Assembly (NCBI RefSeq): GCF_900167935.1
Contig: NZ_FUYL01000001.1
Coordinates: 310,001-374,000 of the forward strand
Length of the DNA: 64,000 nt
DNA from: Maribacter arcticus
Lineage (GTDB): Bacteria > Bacteroidota > Bacteroidia > Flavobacteriales > Flavobacteriaceae
Reading direction: 5' to 3'
The number at the start of each line of letters is the position of its first letter. Positions within the stretch are counted from its first letter, which is position 1. Shown in pieces: positions 1 to 9,795 of the stretch. The notes under the pieces were generated by a model, which was not told the DNA's origin, did not search any database, and saw only the letters and a program-made list of their open reading frames with translations. Made by a program: the position numbers and the translations under genes.

Positions 1-395
1 CGCACCTACGACCAGAGCAGTTTGCCAATTTTATACAATTGCTCATTTTTCACAAGTCTACTTGGGATAATGATACGGAATATGATGGTTTGTTGGAAGG
101 ACAAAATGGGGCGGCCTTTGAAGCGATGCCGCAACCATTACATGGACTTGAAGGTCAGGCCTATGCTTGTATTTCTCATAATGTGGTGGATCAATTACCA
201 CGGATCGAATCTCCAAGTTTGGTGATCGGTGGTAAACAAGATCAGTTTATACCCGAATGGATGGCGCGGGAAGTCCACAACGGTATTCCCAATTGTGATT
301 TGCATTTGTATGATAATGCGGGTCATGCCTTTCATTGGGAACATTTGGAAGATTTTAACCCAAGGGTATTGGATTGGCTCAATAAAAATTATTGA
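1..395 (+). CDS. alpha/beta hydrolase, C-terminal part
   Basis: The frame is open from the window edge to the TGA at 393-395, so only about the last 130 residues are seen and the true start lies upstream. The segment SPSLVIGGKQDQFIP carries the likely acid residue and GHAFHWE the catalytic histidine of an alpha/beta hydrolase; the last helix ends in DWLNKNY. The nucleophile elbow is outside the window. It sits 36 bp upstream of a sugar isomerase on the same strand and probably belongs to the same catabolic operon. The substrate cannot be told. Confidence 0.8.
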   Translation, partial: HLRPEQFANFIQLLIFHKSTWDNDTEYDGLLEGQNGAAFEAMPQPLHGLEGQAYACISHNVVDQLPRIESPSLVIGGKQDQFIPEWMAREVHNGIPNCDLHLYDNAGHAFHWEHLEDFNPRVLDWLNKNY

Positions 396-431
396 TTTCA
401 TAATGCTTTCGTATTAAAATAGACTTGAAAA

Positions 432-1244
432 ATGGAAAAAATAAGAATTGGCTGCGAAACCTATACTTGGGCCATGTCAGGCGATGCTTATAAAAATAAG
501 TTGGAACACATACTTGGGGTCATGTCCAGATCAGGTTTTAAGAGTATTGAACCGGATACCGGATTCATGAATGGTTTCGAAGATCCGGGTGTATTTAAGG
601 AGGCCCTGCAGCGCAATAATATTGAACTATCAGTTTTGTGCCATGTTGAAGATTGGAGAAATCCGAAAGAGACCGATGCGGAAAAACGAAATGTGGATAA
701 ATGGATAGATTTTATGAAGCATTTTCCCGAGGCTATTCTTTTATTGGTACAAATGCCAGGGAAAGACCGCGAACATTTGCACGAGCGTCAACAAAACTTG
801 TTGACCTGTGTCAATGAAATAGCGAAAAGAGCTGCGGATAAAGGTATTGTTTGTTCGTATCATCCCAATTCGCCAATGGGGTCCATTTACAGAACCCATG
901 AAGATTATAAAATTTTACTCAATGGTCTAGATAGTAGCGTTATAAAGTATACTCCCGATGTGGGACACATCGCAAAAGGGGGAATGAACCCCTTAGAAGT
1001 TATCAAGGAATATCGTGATATCGTGAACTGCGTACACTATAAAGATATGTTCGAGGATGGGGGTTGGGCTCCAATGGGTGCCGGCATAATAGATTTTAAA
1101 GGCATTACCACCTACCTTAATGATAGTGGTTTTAAAGGTTGGATTATCGTTGAGGATGAGGCTGACGAAGCTATAACCGATCCAGATGCCGTAACTGCAA
1201 AAGATGGTATTTATATCGAAGAAGTTTTAAGGCCCTTATTATAA
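432..1244 (+). CDS. sugar phosphate isomerase/epimerase (xylose isomerase-like TIM barrel)
   Basis: 270 residues, the usual length for AP-endonuclease-2/xylose-isomerase-like barrels. Metal-ligand-type motifs appear in order: LCHVEDW near residue 70, CSYHPN near 140, TPDVGH near 175, VHYKD near 205 and WIIVEDE near 240. In this family such proteins isomerise or epimerise keto-sugars or inositol derivatives in the cytoplasm. The next genes are a Gfo/Idh/MocA oxidoreductase and a zinc dehydrogenase, the standard company of a sugar-oxidation pathway. Substrate unknown. Confidence 0.88.
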   Translation: MEKIRIGCETYTWAMSGDAYKNKLEHILGVMSRSGFKSIEPDTGFMNGFEDPGVFKEALQRNNIELSVLCHVEDWRNPKETDAEKRNVDKWIDFMKHFPEAILLLVQMPGKDREHLHERQQNLLTCVNEIAKRAADKGIVCSYHPNSPMGSIYRTHEDYKILLNGLDSSVIKYTPDVGHIAKGGMNPLEVIKEYRDIVNCVHYKDMFEDGGWAPMGAGIIDFKGITTYLNDSGFKGWIIVEDEADEAITDPDAVTAKDGIYIEEVLRPLL

Positions 1245-1279
1245 TTTTAGAATTCAATTTTAGATTAAAAAAAAGGAAA

Positions 1280-2428
1280 ATGGCAAATAAAAAAGAACTA
1301 CGAGTCGCAATGATCGGTACGGGTCTAATGGCCAGGACGCACACTAATGGATATAAGCGAATAGGTGATTTTTTCCCTGAGTTGGAATATCGTCCCATTT
1401 TAAAAACAGTTTGTGCACGAACTGAAGAAAAAGTGAAGGCATTTGCGGAACAATGGGGCTACGAATCCTACGAAACGGACTGGAAAGCCGTTATTGCTAG
1501 AGAAGACGTTGATGCAGTTGACATCTGTACGCCTAACCATATGCATGCAAATATTGCAATTGCCGCAGCAGAGGCAGGTAAAATGGTACTTTGTGAGAAG
1601 CCTTTGGCACGTTCTGTCGCTGAGGCCAAACCTATGGTAGACGCCATAAAAAAATCAGGTGTGCCCAACACCGTATTTTATAATTACCGTCGTATTCCAG
1701 CGGTCACTTTAATAAAACAAATCGTCGATTCAGGTAAACTTGGAAAGATATTCCATTACCGATCTAACTTTTTGCAAGATTGGACCATTAATCCGGAATT
1801 GCCTCAGGGTGGGGAAGCACTTTGGCGATTAGATATAGATGCTGCCGGATCGGGGGTTACTGGTGATCTCTTAGCACATTGTATCGATGGTGCCATGTGG
1901 TTGAACGGCCCAATTAAAGATGTTTCGGCAGTGACCGAAACTTTTATAAAAGAGCGGGTTCATCAAGATACCGGAGAAGTTAAGAAAGTGGGTATAGACG
2001 ATGCCTGTATTTTCCATTGCCATTTTGAGAACGGGTCATTGGGGCTATTCGAGGCTACGCGCTATGCTAGGGGACATAAAGCATTATACACGTTAGAAAT
2101 TAACGGTGAGCATGCGTCGCTAAGATGGGATCTTCATGAAATGAACTACGTAGAAATGTACGACCATGAAGACAATGCCGTTACCCGCGGCTGGAAAAGA
2201 ATATTGGTAACCGATGCTGACCAGCCTTATATGGATCGTTGGTGGATTCCTGGAACATCTATAGGCTATGAGCATTCATTTGTTCATCAAGTTGCCGATT
2301 TTCTGAAAAGTTTAGAAACTGGCGAGCCCTGCGAACCTACGTTTGAAAATGCCCTTATGACACAAAAGGTATGCGAAGCGGTCATTGACTCGGCGAATTC
2401 GAAAAGCTGGAAAGATACAGGACTATAA
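1280..2428 (+). CDS. Gfo/Idh/MocA family oxidoreductase
   Basis: 382 residues. The N-terminal Rossmann motif is GTGLMA (residues 11-16), followed by [10 protein letters not shown] and the family signature CEKPLA near residue 98, whose Lys is the usual catalytic/NAD-contact residue. The C-terminal half is the alpha/beta domain seen in NAD(P)-dependent sugar dehydrogenases. No signal peptide is seen, so it is cytoplasmic. It follows the isomerase by 35 bp, and an A-rich stretch with AGGAAAA precedes the ATG. It probably oxidises a sugar or inositol hydroxyl to a ketone for the neighbouring isomerase; the substrate is not deducible. Confidence 0.9.
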   Translation: MANKKELRVAMIGTGLMARTHTNGYKRIGDFFPELEYRPILKTVCARTEEKVKAFAEQWGYESYETDWKAVIAREDVDAVDICTPNHMHANIAIAAAEAGKMVLCEKPLARSVAEAKPMVDAIKKSGVPNTVFYNYRRIPAVTLIKQIVDSGKLGKIFHYRSNFLQDWTINPELPQGGEALWRLDIDAAGSGVTGDLLAHCIDGAMWLNGPIKDVSAVTETFIKERVHQDTGEVKKVGIDDACIFHCHFENGSLGLFEATRYARGHKALYTLEINGEHASLRWDLHEMNYVEMYDHEDNAVTRGWKRILVTDADQPYMDRWWIPGTSIGYEHSFVHQVADFLKSLETGEPCEPTFENALMTQKVCEAVIDSANSKSWKDTGL

Positions 2429-2470
2429 TAGAATTGAATAGTCTTAGTAAACAGTTTTTAAACCATTAAG

Positions 2471-2528
2471 CTGCCACTACCACTACCACTACCACTACCA
2501 CTACCACTGCCAATGCCAATGCCAATGC
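2471..2528. repeat. hexanucleotide tandem repeat (CCACTA)n / (CCAATG)n
   Basis: About six copies of CCACTA pass through one CCACTG into about three copies of CCAATG. The array lies between the oxidoreductase and the zinc dehydrogenase, ending 30 bp before the latter's ATG, in the likely 5' leader or inter-gene mRNA. A unit of 6 would not change a reading frame, so any effect of copy-number change would be on spacing or mRNA structure. Confidence 0.9.
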
Positions 2529-2558
2529 GTAGAGAACAACTGTAAAGAAACAAAAAAA

Positions 2559-3668
2559 ATGAGTGAAACAATAAAAGGCTTTTGCCTTCAAGGTAGAGAA
2601 AAAATCTATCCAAATTCTGATAATGTCACTAGAAACACGGCTGTGGTCAATATGGAACTACCTGAATTGAAAGAAGGTGAAATCCTGGCTAAGACATTGT
2701 ATACAGGGATCTGTGGTTCTGATAACAGTGCGGCTATTGGTAAATCGAATTTTGATTGGGTAGAACGCCCAAGGATAATCGGGCATGAATTTAGCGCAGA
2801 GGTTTTAGAATTGGGACCCGGGGATCATGGTGAACTAAAAGTGGGAGATATCTTTACGCCTCTTGCAATGTTGGGTTGTCAAGACGAAGAATGTCCGGAA
2901 TGTAGTGTTGCCAAATGGAATCTTTGTCCTCAAAAGAAAATTATTGGCTTTCATCGCAATGGTGGTTTTGGCCAGCGGGTTGTTCTTGAATCTGACCGTG
3001 TGGTTCCATTAATGAAGGGGTTAACTCCTGCCCAAGGTGCTCTTGTAGAGCCATTGTCGATTATCACTAATGCCCTTTTTAATAAATGCGATATCAAACC
3101 AGGTCAAGACGTGGTCATCACAGGTTGCGGAATCATTGGTTTGATGTCTGCGGAAGTGGCAAGGTCCGCCGGGGCAAGAGTTGCCGTCACCGGACTTGCA
3201 CAGGACCGTGATATCCGTCTAAAAAAAGCAAGGGAAAGAGGATTTATTACGGTGGAAGTTTCCCCAGAAAACTCTTTGATTTCCCAATTACAAAATGGAA
3301 TCACCGATGAAAATGGCGTTCCCTTTGGGACCAATGGAAAAATAGATTTATTGATTGAATGTTCAGGCGTTCCTGCGGTACTGACAGAAGCCATTGGAGT
3401 GGTCCGTCCTGAAGGTGCTATTTGTGTGATTGCCACGTATGGAAATGACGTGTCCATAAATGCTACACATGTGACTAGAACTTCCTTAAGTATTAGGGGT
3501 TCTATGGGCTCTTGCAGAGCAGATTATATGTCCGCAATGAAATTGATGGTCACAGGTGTCTTTCCAACGGAACACTATACGGATTTATATGATTTTAAAA
3601 ATGTGACCAAAGCATTTGAAGATTCTATAAAGGCACAAAATATGAAGGCAGTTGTAAAAATGAATTAA
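2559..3668 (+). CDS. zinc-dependent medium-chain dehydrogenase (threonine/sorbitol dehydrogenase type)
   Basis: 369 residues. The catalytic zinc site is visible as GICGSD (near 50) and GHEF (near 75). The structural zinc site is a cysteine cluster, CQDEECPECSVAKWNLC (near 107-123). The NAD-binding Rossmann motif GCGIIGLM is near 190. Such enzymes oxidise a polyol, sugar or amino alcohol in the cytoplasm. It lies between two sets of sugar oxidoreductases and is probably co-transcribed with them; the hexanucleotide array occupies its leader. Substrate specificity is not readable. Confidence 0.9.
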   Translation: MSETIKGFCLQGREKIYPNSDNVTRNTAVVNMELPELKEGEILAKTLYTGICGSDNSAAIGKSNFDWVERPRIIGHEFSAEVLELGPGDHGELKVGDIFTPLAMLGCQDEECPECSVAKWNLCPQKKIIGFHRNGGFGQRVVLESDRVVPLMKGLTPAQGALVEPLSIITNALFNKCDIKPGQDVVITGCGIIGLMSAEVARSAGARVAVTGLAQDRDIRLKKARERGFITVEVSPENSLISQLQNGITDENGVPFGTNGKIDLLIECSGVPAVLTEAIGVVRPEGAICVIATYGNDVSINATHVTRTSLSIRGSMGSCRADYMSAMKLMVTGVFPTEHYTDLYDFKNVTKAFEDSIKAQNMKAVVKMN

Positions 3669-3696
3669 ATGGAAGTTTTCCTAACAATAAGAAATA

Positions 3697-4716
3697 ATGC
3701 ATAAAATTTTCATAACTGGAGGGACAGGATGTATAGGTTCCGTTACCGTTTACAAATTATTACAGTCTAAGGAAGTGGATAGAATAGTTATCGCTTCTCG
3801 CTCAAACCAGATAGATCCATTAAAATTGTGGTTAGGGGAAGATTTGGATGCCAGACTGGAATTTGTAACCTTAGATGTTTCTAACTATGCTGAAATTGAG
3901 CGCGTTTTGCTTGAGGTCAATCCAACGCATATTATTCATTTGGGCGCCTATCAGAGCCCTGATTGTTCACGTGACCATATCGGTGGGATGGAAATCAATA
4001 TAGGAGGAACGATGGCACTTTTTGATGCTGCAGAAAAACTTCAAAATTTACAGCGTTTTGTATTTGCCAGTTCCGCAGCGGTATATGGAATGCGGTCATT
4101 ATATTCACAAGAAATCATCCCTGAAGATGTTCCATTAGCTCCGCCTAACCATTATGGAATATGGAAATTGGCAGGGGAACACTTGGCACGCCTGTTTTAT
4201 GACAATACCCATGTGCCAACCATTTGCTTACGAATCAATACAACCTATGGTAAGGGAAGGGATAAGGGAAAAACATCGGCACCAACCAATGCCTTAAAAG
4301 CAATAGCTATGGGTGCTTTTAAAGGAAAGTCAATAGCTTTTGAAATGCCTTATCAAGGTAGGGAAAACTATCATTTTGTTGAAGACGTAGGGGATCAATT
4401 CGCCGCCGTAACCTTACAATCTTATAAGGGTTTCGGGGCTTTTAACATTCAGGGTGAAACTATTCCGATAAACTCATTTTTAGAATTGATAAAACAGGAG
4501 GCTACGGCATTGGGTATGGGAGATTTTGTTGACCTTTCCATTATGGAAAATGCACCGCCTAATCTGTTCATATGCGATTTGGACCATTGCAAAATAGCGG
4601 GAACTTTTAAAGATTTACCACGTACCGATATTTCTCAAGGAATTCGAAAGTCTATTTTAGAATTCAAGAACATGGCGGAAAAAGGAACGCTTGAATATTC
4701 AAAACCAGCATCATGA
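3697..4716 (+). CDS. NAD-dependent epimerase/dehydratase (extended SDR)
   Basis: 339 residues of an extended short-chain dehydrogenase. The nucleotide-binding motif is GGTGCIG (residues 8-14). A catalytic serine lies in FASSAAVYG and the YxxxK pair appears as YGIWK near residue 152. These residues fit UDP-sugar or free-sugar epimerase/dehydrogenase chemistry. Its stop overlaps the start of the next gene by 4 bp (ATGA), so translation is probably coupled to the second Gfo/Idh/MocA enzyme. The operon context suggests a catabolic rather than cell-wall role; this is inference. Confidence 0.88.
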   Translation: MHKIFITGGTGCIGSVTVYKLLQSKEVDRIVIASRSNQIDPLKLWLGEDLDARLEFVTLDVSNYAEIERVLLEVNPTHIIHLGAYQSPDCSRDHIGGMEINIGGTMALFDAAEKLQNLQRFVFASSAAVYGMRSLYSQEIIPEDVPLAPPNHYGIWKLAGEHLARLFYDNTHVPTICLRINTTYGKGRDKGKTSAPTNALKAIAMGAFKGKSIAFEMPYQGRENYHFVEDVGDQFAAVTLQSYKGFGAFNIQGETIPINSFLELIKQEATALGMGDFVDLSIMENAPPNLFICDLDHCKIAGTFKDLPRTDISQGIRKSILEFKNMAEKGTLEYSKPAS

Positions 4717-5687
4717 AAACTATAGGAATTGGATTCATAGGAGCAGGGGATATTGCCAATTTACATGCAGAGGCAATACATGATTTGAAAGGAGCTAAGT
4801 TGATAGGGCTATGGAATCGTACACCGGAAAAGGCCAAATCCAAAGCCGAGCAATTTGGTTGTAGGACCTATGGTTCGGTCAAAGAACTACTCGCTGATGC
4901 TGATATTGATGCTGTTTTTGTATTGACCAATATGGAAACACATTGTGAATATACCATACAGGCCGCAAAAGCGGGAAAACATGTTTTAGTAGAAAAACCG
5001 GCTGCCTCCAATAGTGCCCAATTGGAGCAAATGCAAGCGGCTATTCAAAATGCGGGAGTGCAATGTATGCCCGTACACAATTATATTTACGAACCAGGAA
5101 TTGAACGTGCCAAGTCAATGATAGTAGATGGTAAACTTGGGGACATTGTACAGTTTTATATGATGTATAATATTCATCATGCCGATGAAATACGTGCACG
5201 ATATCCAGGAGTTATTCGGCAAATATTGACTCATCACAGCTATACGATGTTGTATCTTGCAGGAGAACCGAAAATGGTTAGTTGCTTTAAAAACACGGTG
5301 GATGATAGGATTGCTCCACAGGAAAACGTGGCCATGGCAAATATTCAAATGCAAAATGGTTCGTTAAGTCATCTTTGCGCAAGTTTTGCGAACGATGACC
5401 ATTCTGGTGATCCTTGGACCTGCATTATAAAGGTAATCGGCACTAATGGCAGTACCCGGTACAGTTATAGGGATTTTGTTATTAACCATAGAAATGGTGC
5501 GCACTCGCAAACCTATGAGAATTATCCTGAATCTATAAAAAATACAGCTACCTATTTTATAAATCGTGTGGTGCGCTTAGGAGAAAGGCCTCTTTCTAGT
5601 TTGCAGGATGCCATTACTTGTCAAAAGATTATAGAAGCCTGTGAACTATCCGCAGAAAAAGGGATTCATGTTAATTTAAGCAATTAG
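4713..5687 (+). CDS. Gfo/Idh/MocA family oxidoreductase (second copy)
   Basis: 324 residues, with the Rossmann motif GFIGAGDIA at residues 7-15 and the signature VEKPAA near residue 94. It is shorter than and clearly distinct from the 1280-2428 enzyme; the two are not a recent duplication. Its ATG overlaps the upstream stop and only 5 bp separate it from the following lipoprotein gene, so it is internal to the operon. It probably performs a second NAD-linked oxidation or reduction on the same sugar. Confidence 0.9.
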   Translation: MKTIGIGFIGAGDIANLHAEAIHDLKGAKLIGLWNRTPEKAKSKAEQFGCRTYGSVKELLADADIDAVFVLTNMETHCEYTIQAAKAGKHVLVEKPAASNSAQLEQMQAAIQNAGVQCMPVHNYIYEPGIERAKSMIVDGKLGDIVQFYMMYNIHHADEIRARYPGVIRQILTHHSYTMLYLAGEPKMVSCFKNTVDDRIAPQENVAMANIQMQNGSLSHLCASFANDDHSGDPWTCIIKVIGTNGSTRYSYRDFVINHRNGAHSQTYENYPESIKNTATYFINRVVRLGERPLSSLQDAITCQKIIEACELSAEKGIHVNLSN

Positions 5688-5692
5688 AAATT

Positions 5693-8600
5693 ATGCATAA
5701 AATTAGAAGAAAAATGAAAGGAAATATCGGAGCATTACTTTTGCTGACCATACTGTTTACAGCGTGTAGCGAAAAGAAAAAGGGTGTGGTTCAACTGCAT
5801 AAGAATGATCATATTGTCCTTATAGGAAATAATTTAGCATCGCGAATGCTGAATTTTGGACATTTTGAGACCGAGATGCATTTGCGTTATCCAGATAGTT
5901 CCTTGTTCATCCGCAATATGGCCGACCCGGGTAATACCCCTGGGTTTAGACCACATTCCTCTAGAAAGTCACCTTGGGCCTTTCCAGGTGCGGAGAAATT
6001 CCATCAAAATGAACTTGGAAATAAATCAGGAAGCATTGGCTTTTTTCCAACGGAAGATGAATGGTTGGTAAATTTAAAAGCGGATGTTATTCTTGCATTC
6101 TTTGGGTATAATGAATCATTTGAAGGAGAGGCGGGATTGGAAAACTTTAAGAATGAACTTGAGGCATTTATAGAACATTCGCAGAAACAAAAGTACAATG
6201 AAAATGGAGGTTCCGATTTGGTTTTGGTTTCGCCCATAGCTTTTGAAGATCTATCCTCGAAAATGGATTTACCGAATGGTATTGAAGAAAACAAAAATCT
6301 TAAATTGTACACAGAAGCCATTCGCGAGGTTGCAATTAAAAATAACGTCCCGTTTATAGACACCTTTACCCCCAGTAAAAAATGGATGAATCCAGAAAAC
6401 CCCATTACTGCAGATGGGTTTCAGTTGAATGATTTGGGATATAGAGAATTTGCTAACCTTCTAGCTGATGAAATTTTCGGAAAAGTATCTATTTCGAGCA
6501 AAGTTTCCCGGGACCTAGTGCACGATGCTGTTATGGAAAAAAACTGGTTTTGGCATAACGAAATAAAACTTCCCAATGGAGTCCATGCTTGGGGTCGGCG
6601 TTATGATCCTTTTGGCCCGGACAACTATCCTTTTGAGAAAGAAAAAATAAATCAAATGACCGCCATTCGTGATACGGCTATTTGGGAAACGGCTCAAGGT
6701 AAACGTTTTGATCTGGCTGCGGCAGATGCTAGAACAACCAAGCTTCCCACTGTAAAATCAAACTATGACCCTGGAATGGGCAATGTAGAAGAAGGGTATA
6801 AATATGGCCAAGAGGCATTAGATGAAATCAAGGTTGCTCCGGGATATAAAATAGAACTTTTTGCTTCGGAAGAGGAATTTCCTGATTTGGCGAATCCAAA
6901 CCAACTCTCTTTTGATAATGAAGGAAGGCTATGGGTGGGAGTGATGCCATCTTATCCCCATTACAAACCTGGCGATAGTAAACCCCAAGATAAACTGATT
7001 ATATTGGAGGATACGGACAAGGATGGTAAGGCAGATAAGCAAACCACTTTTGTTGATAATTTGAATTTAACCATTGGCTTTGAATTTGCTCCTGAGGGCG
7101 TTTATGTTTCCCAAGGAACCAATCTTGTATTGCTAAAGGATACTGATGGAGATGACAAAGCCGATGAAAGGGAAATTATCTTAAGTGGGTTTGATGACCA
7201 CGATACCCACCATACGGCGGGCGCTTTTGCTGCCGATCCCTCTGGCGCAATTTACATGGGTGAAGGTGTTTTTTTACATACCAATGTAGAAACTGCCTAT
7301 GGCCCTGTTCGCACCACCAATGGAGGTTTTTATCGCTATAGTCCTCAAAGGCATTATTTGGAACGAACCGCGCAACTTCCTATTCCCAATCCATGGGGTA
7401 TCGCTTTTGATGATTGGGGCCAACCTTTTTTTGCTCATACCTCTGGTCCTGACATGACTTGGATGACACCAGGAACTATTAAATCTCGTTATGGGCAAGC
7501 TAACCCGTTACCTAAGAATTTGATACAGGAAGAACATCGTGTAAGACCCACCTCGGGACTAGAATTTATTTCAAGTCGTCATTTTCCCGATGAAGTTCAA
7601 GGGGATCTAATTATAAATAACACCATTGGTTTTTTGGGTACAAAACAACATACCATGGCCGATGACCCTAATAGTTCAGGTTATGTAAGCAAACATCGAC
7701 TAGATTTGGTTACTTCAACGGATACTAATTTTAGGCCTGTGGATATGGAATTTGCTCCTGACGGTTCGTTATATTTAATTGATTGGCATAATGTTTTGGT
7801 TGGTCATATGCAGCACAATGCTAGAGATCCTTTACGTGACCATGTACATGGTAGAATATATAGAATCACGTACCCGTCACGACCTTTGGTTGAGCCTGCG
7901 AAAGTAGTTGATGCAAGTATAGAAGAATTGCTGGATAATTTGAAACTTCCCGAATTTAGGACCAGGTATCGAACCAAAAGAGAATTACGTGCTAGAGATT
8001 CTGAAACCGTATTATCAAAGCTTGGGGAATGGGTCAAATCTTTGGATAAGAATGATCCAGAATATGAACACCATCTTTTAGAAGGCCTTTGGGTGACTTG
8101 GGGTCTGGATAGGGTAGATGCCAATTTGTTAAGTCAACTTTTAAAAGCTAAGGACTTTAGGGCACGTGCCGCAGCTGTTAAAGTCTTACGGTATTCTGGT
8201 CATCAAATTAACGACCAAGCAGATTTGCTAATGACCGCTGCTGGGGATGAAAATCCACGGGTACGGCTAGAGGCATTTGTAGCCGCTTCCTGGCTTGGAA
8301 AGGAAAAAGGTTTGCCCATTTTAGAGGTCGCGGGAGATATGCCATTAGACAGTTGGATGGAAAAACCATTTGAAGCTGCATTGGCCCATTTACAGGATGT
8401 GAATTTCGGACAGGATCCTGAAGGTAGTACAAAAACTGATTTGGAAGGTACCTCGAAAAAATTGTTTGATAATGGTGAACAAATCTACAACCGTGAAGGC
8501 TTTTGCGTAACCTGCCATCAGCCCGATGGTAATGGATTGAGCGCTTCTCAATTTCCACCTTTGGCAAAATCACCATGGGTAACAGGTAGTGAAGAAAGGC

Positions 8601-8863
8601 TAATCAAATTGACATTGCATGGGCTAATGGGACCTATGGATTTAATGGGGAAGTCCTATCCTGGTCAAGTGCCAATGACCCCCTTTGGCGGTATGTTAAA
8701 TGATCAAGAGGTAGCATCTGTTTTAACATTTGTGCGTAATGCTTTTGGAAATAAAGCTGCCGTAATCACTCCTGAAATGGTTAAAAAAGTTAGGGAAAGC
8801 ACTAAAGACAAAGAAGGATTTTACAAACCTGCAGAATTATTGCTCCAACACCCAATGGAATAG
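5693..8863 (+). CDS. lipoprotein: SGNH-like + PVC-type membrane-bound dehydrogenase + cytochrome c
   Basis: 1056 residues. A second ATG at 5714 begins a cleaner lipoprotein signal (lipobox LFTAC), so secretion and lipidation are likely. Domains in order: a degenerate SGNH hydrolase (about 35-270), where the usual GDS block reads GNN and the late His of the DxxH motif reads Gln; a PVC-type membrane-bound dehydrogenase propeller (about 370-720); HEAT-like helices (about 740-890); and a cytochrome c with haem motif CVTCH near 938-942. This family oxidises sugars outside the cytoplasm, passing electrons to its own haem. It ends the sugar operon. Substrate unknown. Confidence 0.88.
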   Translation: MHKIRRKMKGNIGALLLLTILFTACSEKKKGVVQLHKNDHIVLIGNNLASRMLNFGHFETEMHLRYPDSSLFIRNMADPGNTPGFRPHSSRKSPWAFPGAEKFHQNELGNKSGSIGFFPTEDEWLVNLKADVILAFFGYNESFEGEAGLENFKNELEAFIEHSQKQKYNENGGSDLVLVSPIAFEDLSSKMDLPNGIEENKNLKLYTEAIREVAIKNNVPFIDTFTPSKKWMNPENPITADGFQLNDLGYREFANLLADEIFGKVSISSKVSRDLVHDAVMEKNWFWHNEIKLPNGVHAWGRRYDPFGPDNYPFEKEKINQMTAIRDTAIWETAQGKRFDLAAADARTTKLPTVKSNYDPGMGNVEEGYKYGQEALDEIKVAPGYKIELFASEEEFPDLANPNQLSFDNEGRLWVGVMPSYPHYKPGDSKPQDKLIILEDTDKDGKADKQTTFVDNLNLTIGFEFAPEGVYVSQGTNLVLLKDTDGDDKADEREIILSGFDDHDTHHTAGAFAADPSGAIYMGEGVFLHTNVETAYGPVRTTNGGFYRYSPQRHYLERTAQLPIPNPWGIAFDDWGQPFFAHTSGPDMTWMTPGTIKSRYGQANPLPKNLIQEEHRVRPTSGLEFISSRHFPDEVQGDLIINNTIGFLGTKQHTMADDPNSSGYVSKHRLDLVTSTDTNFRPVDMEFAPDGSLYLIDWHNVLVGHMQHNARDPLRDHVHGRIYRITYPSRPLVEPAKVVDASIEELLDNLKLPEFRTRYRTKRELRARDSETVLSKLGEWVKSLDKNDPEYEHHLLEGLWVTWGLDRVDANLLSQLLKAKDFRARAAAVKVLRYSGHQINDQADLLMTAAGDENPRVRLEAFVAASWLGKEKGLPILEVAGDMPLDSWMEKPFEAALAHLQDVNFGQDPEGSTKTDLEGTSKKLFDNGEQIYNREGFCVTCHQPDGNGLSASQFPPLAKSPWVTGSEERLIKLTLHGLMGPMDLMGKSYPGQVPMTPFGGMLNDQEVASVLTFVRNAFGNKAAVITPEMVKKVRESTKDKEGFYKPAELLLQHPME

Positions 8864-9048
8864 GGTTAAAGGTTTTTGAAATTCAATATTTTTATAGGAA
8901 TAAGCAGCTACCATCTATAAGAGGAAAAGTAAATGTGTAATGTACAAACGGGATAAGAGAAATAGCTATTGATCCGTTTAGGAATCTTTACTGGTCAATG
9001 GTCAAGAATATTTTACACTAACCTATAGTTTAACTAAAATAAAGATAA

Positions 9049-9384
9049 ATGAAAAGACATTGTTTAACCCTTGATTTAAAAGATGATGCCTCTTTAATTG
9101 CTAAATATGTAGAATACCACGAAAACGTTTGGCCTGAAGTTTTGGACAGTATTAGGGATTCAGGAATTATGGAAATGGAAATATACAGTATTGAGAATAG
9201 ACTATTTATGATCATTGAAGTAAATGAAGAGTTCTCCTTTGAAAAGAAAAGTGAAATGGATGCAAAAAATCATCGTGTTCAAGATTGGGAGGTGTTAATG
9301 TGGAATTATCAAAAAGCTTTGCCATTCGCTAAACCAGGTGAAAAATGGTTGCCCATGCATAAAATATTTAATTTCAGTGCCTGA
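9049..9384 (+). CDS. L-rhamnose mutarotase family protein
   Basis: 111 residues, the family length. The pattern YxxxHxxVWPEV near residues 22-33 and the WEVLMWNYQ/AKPGEKW ending match the L-rhamnose mutarotase (RhaM/DUF718) fold, which interconverts sugar anomers. It starts 185 bp after the large lipoprotein and is the last recognisable gene of the sugar cluster. It hints that the cluster's substrate is a deoxyhexose such as L-rhamnose or L-fucose, but no rhamnose kinase or aldolase is present. Confidence 0.85.
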   Translation: MKRHCLTLDLKDDASLIAKYVEYHENVWPEVLDSIRDSGIMEMEIYSIENRLFMIIEVNEEFSFEKKSEMDAKNHRVQDWEVLMWNYQKALPFAKPGEKWLPMHKIFNFSA

Positions 9385-9795
9385 TTTAAAATAGCGGGTA
9401 GGCTTATTTTTTAAAATAACATCACGTTTTTTCAGCAATACTTTTAGTTGATGTTTTCCAAATAAATTAGGGGCATACTTTGAAATTCGAAAATTTTAAA
9501 CTTCCTAAGTTTGAGGCAATTTTAGATAAATCAAAATGGCTAAAGTATTAGGCTGTTCAATTTTGTGTCTATTTTTTAGGAATTTATATTAAAATAGTAA
9601 TCTTTTCCAAGGTAAAAATCTCAAAGTTTTATTGTAAACATATTGCAAACAAACGGGGGAATACAGGAAGTCATCGGTGTTTGAACCTATTTGTTGATTC
9701 CGGCCAAAAATCTATCCTTGGATAAAATGGACATTGTGAAACCATACGGAATAGGGGTACTTGCCATCAGAAAGACAGTGTAGGAAAAGGGGAGG
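9385..9795. other. intergenic stretch, nothing recognised
   Basis: 411 AT-rich bases lie between the mutarotase and the converging SMP-30 remnant. I found no convincing ORF, operator or strong hairpin in it. Confidence 0.5.

Noticed and set aside
2471-2528. CRISPR-like array
   Set aside because: The units are 6 bp and contiguous, with no spacers; it is a simple-sequence repeat.
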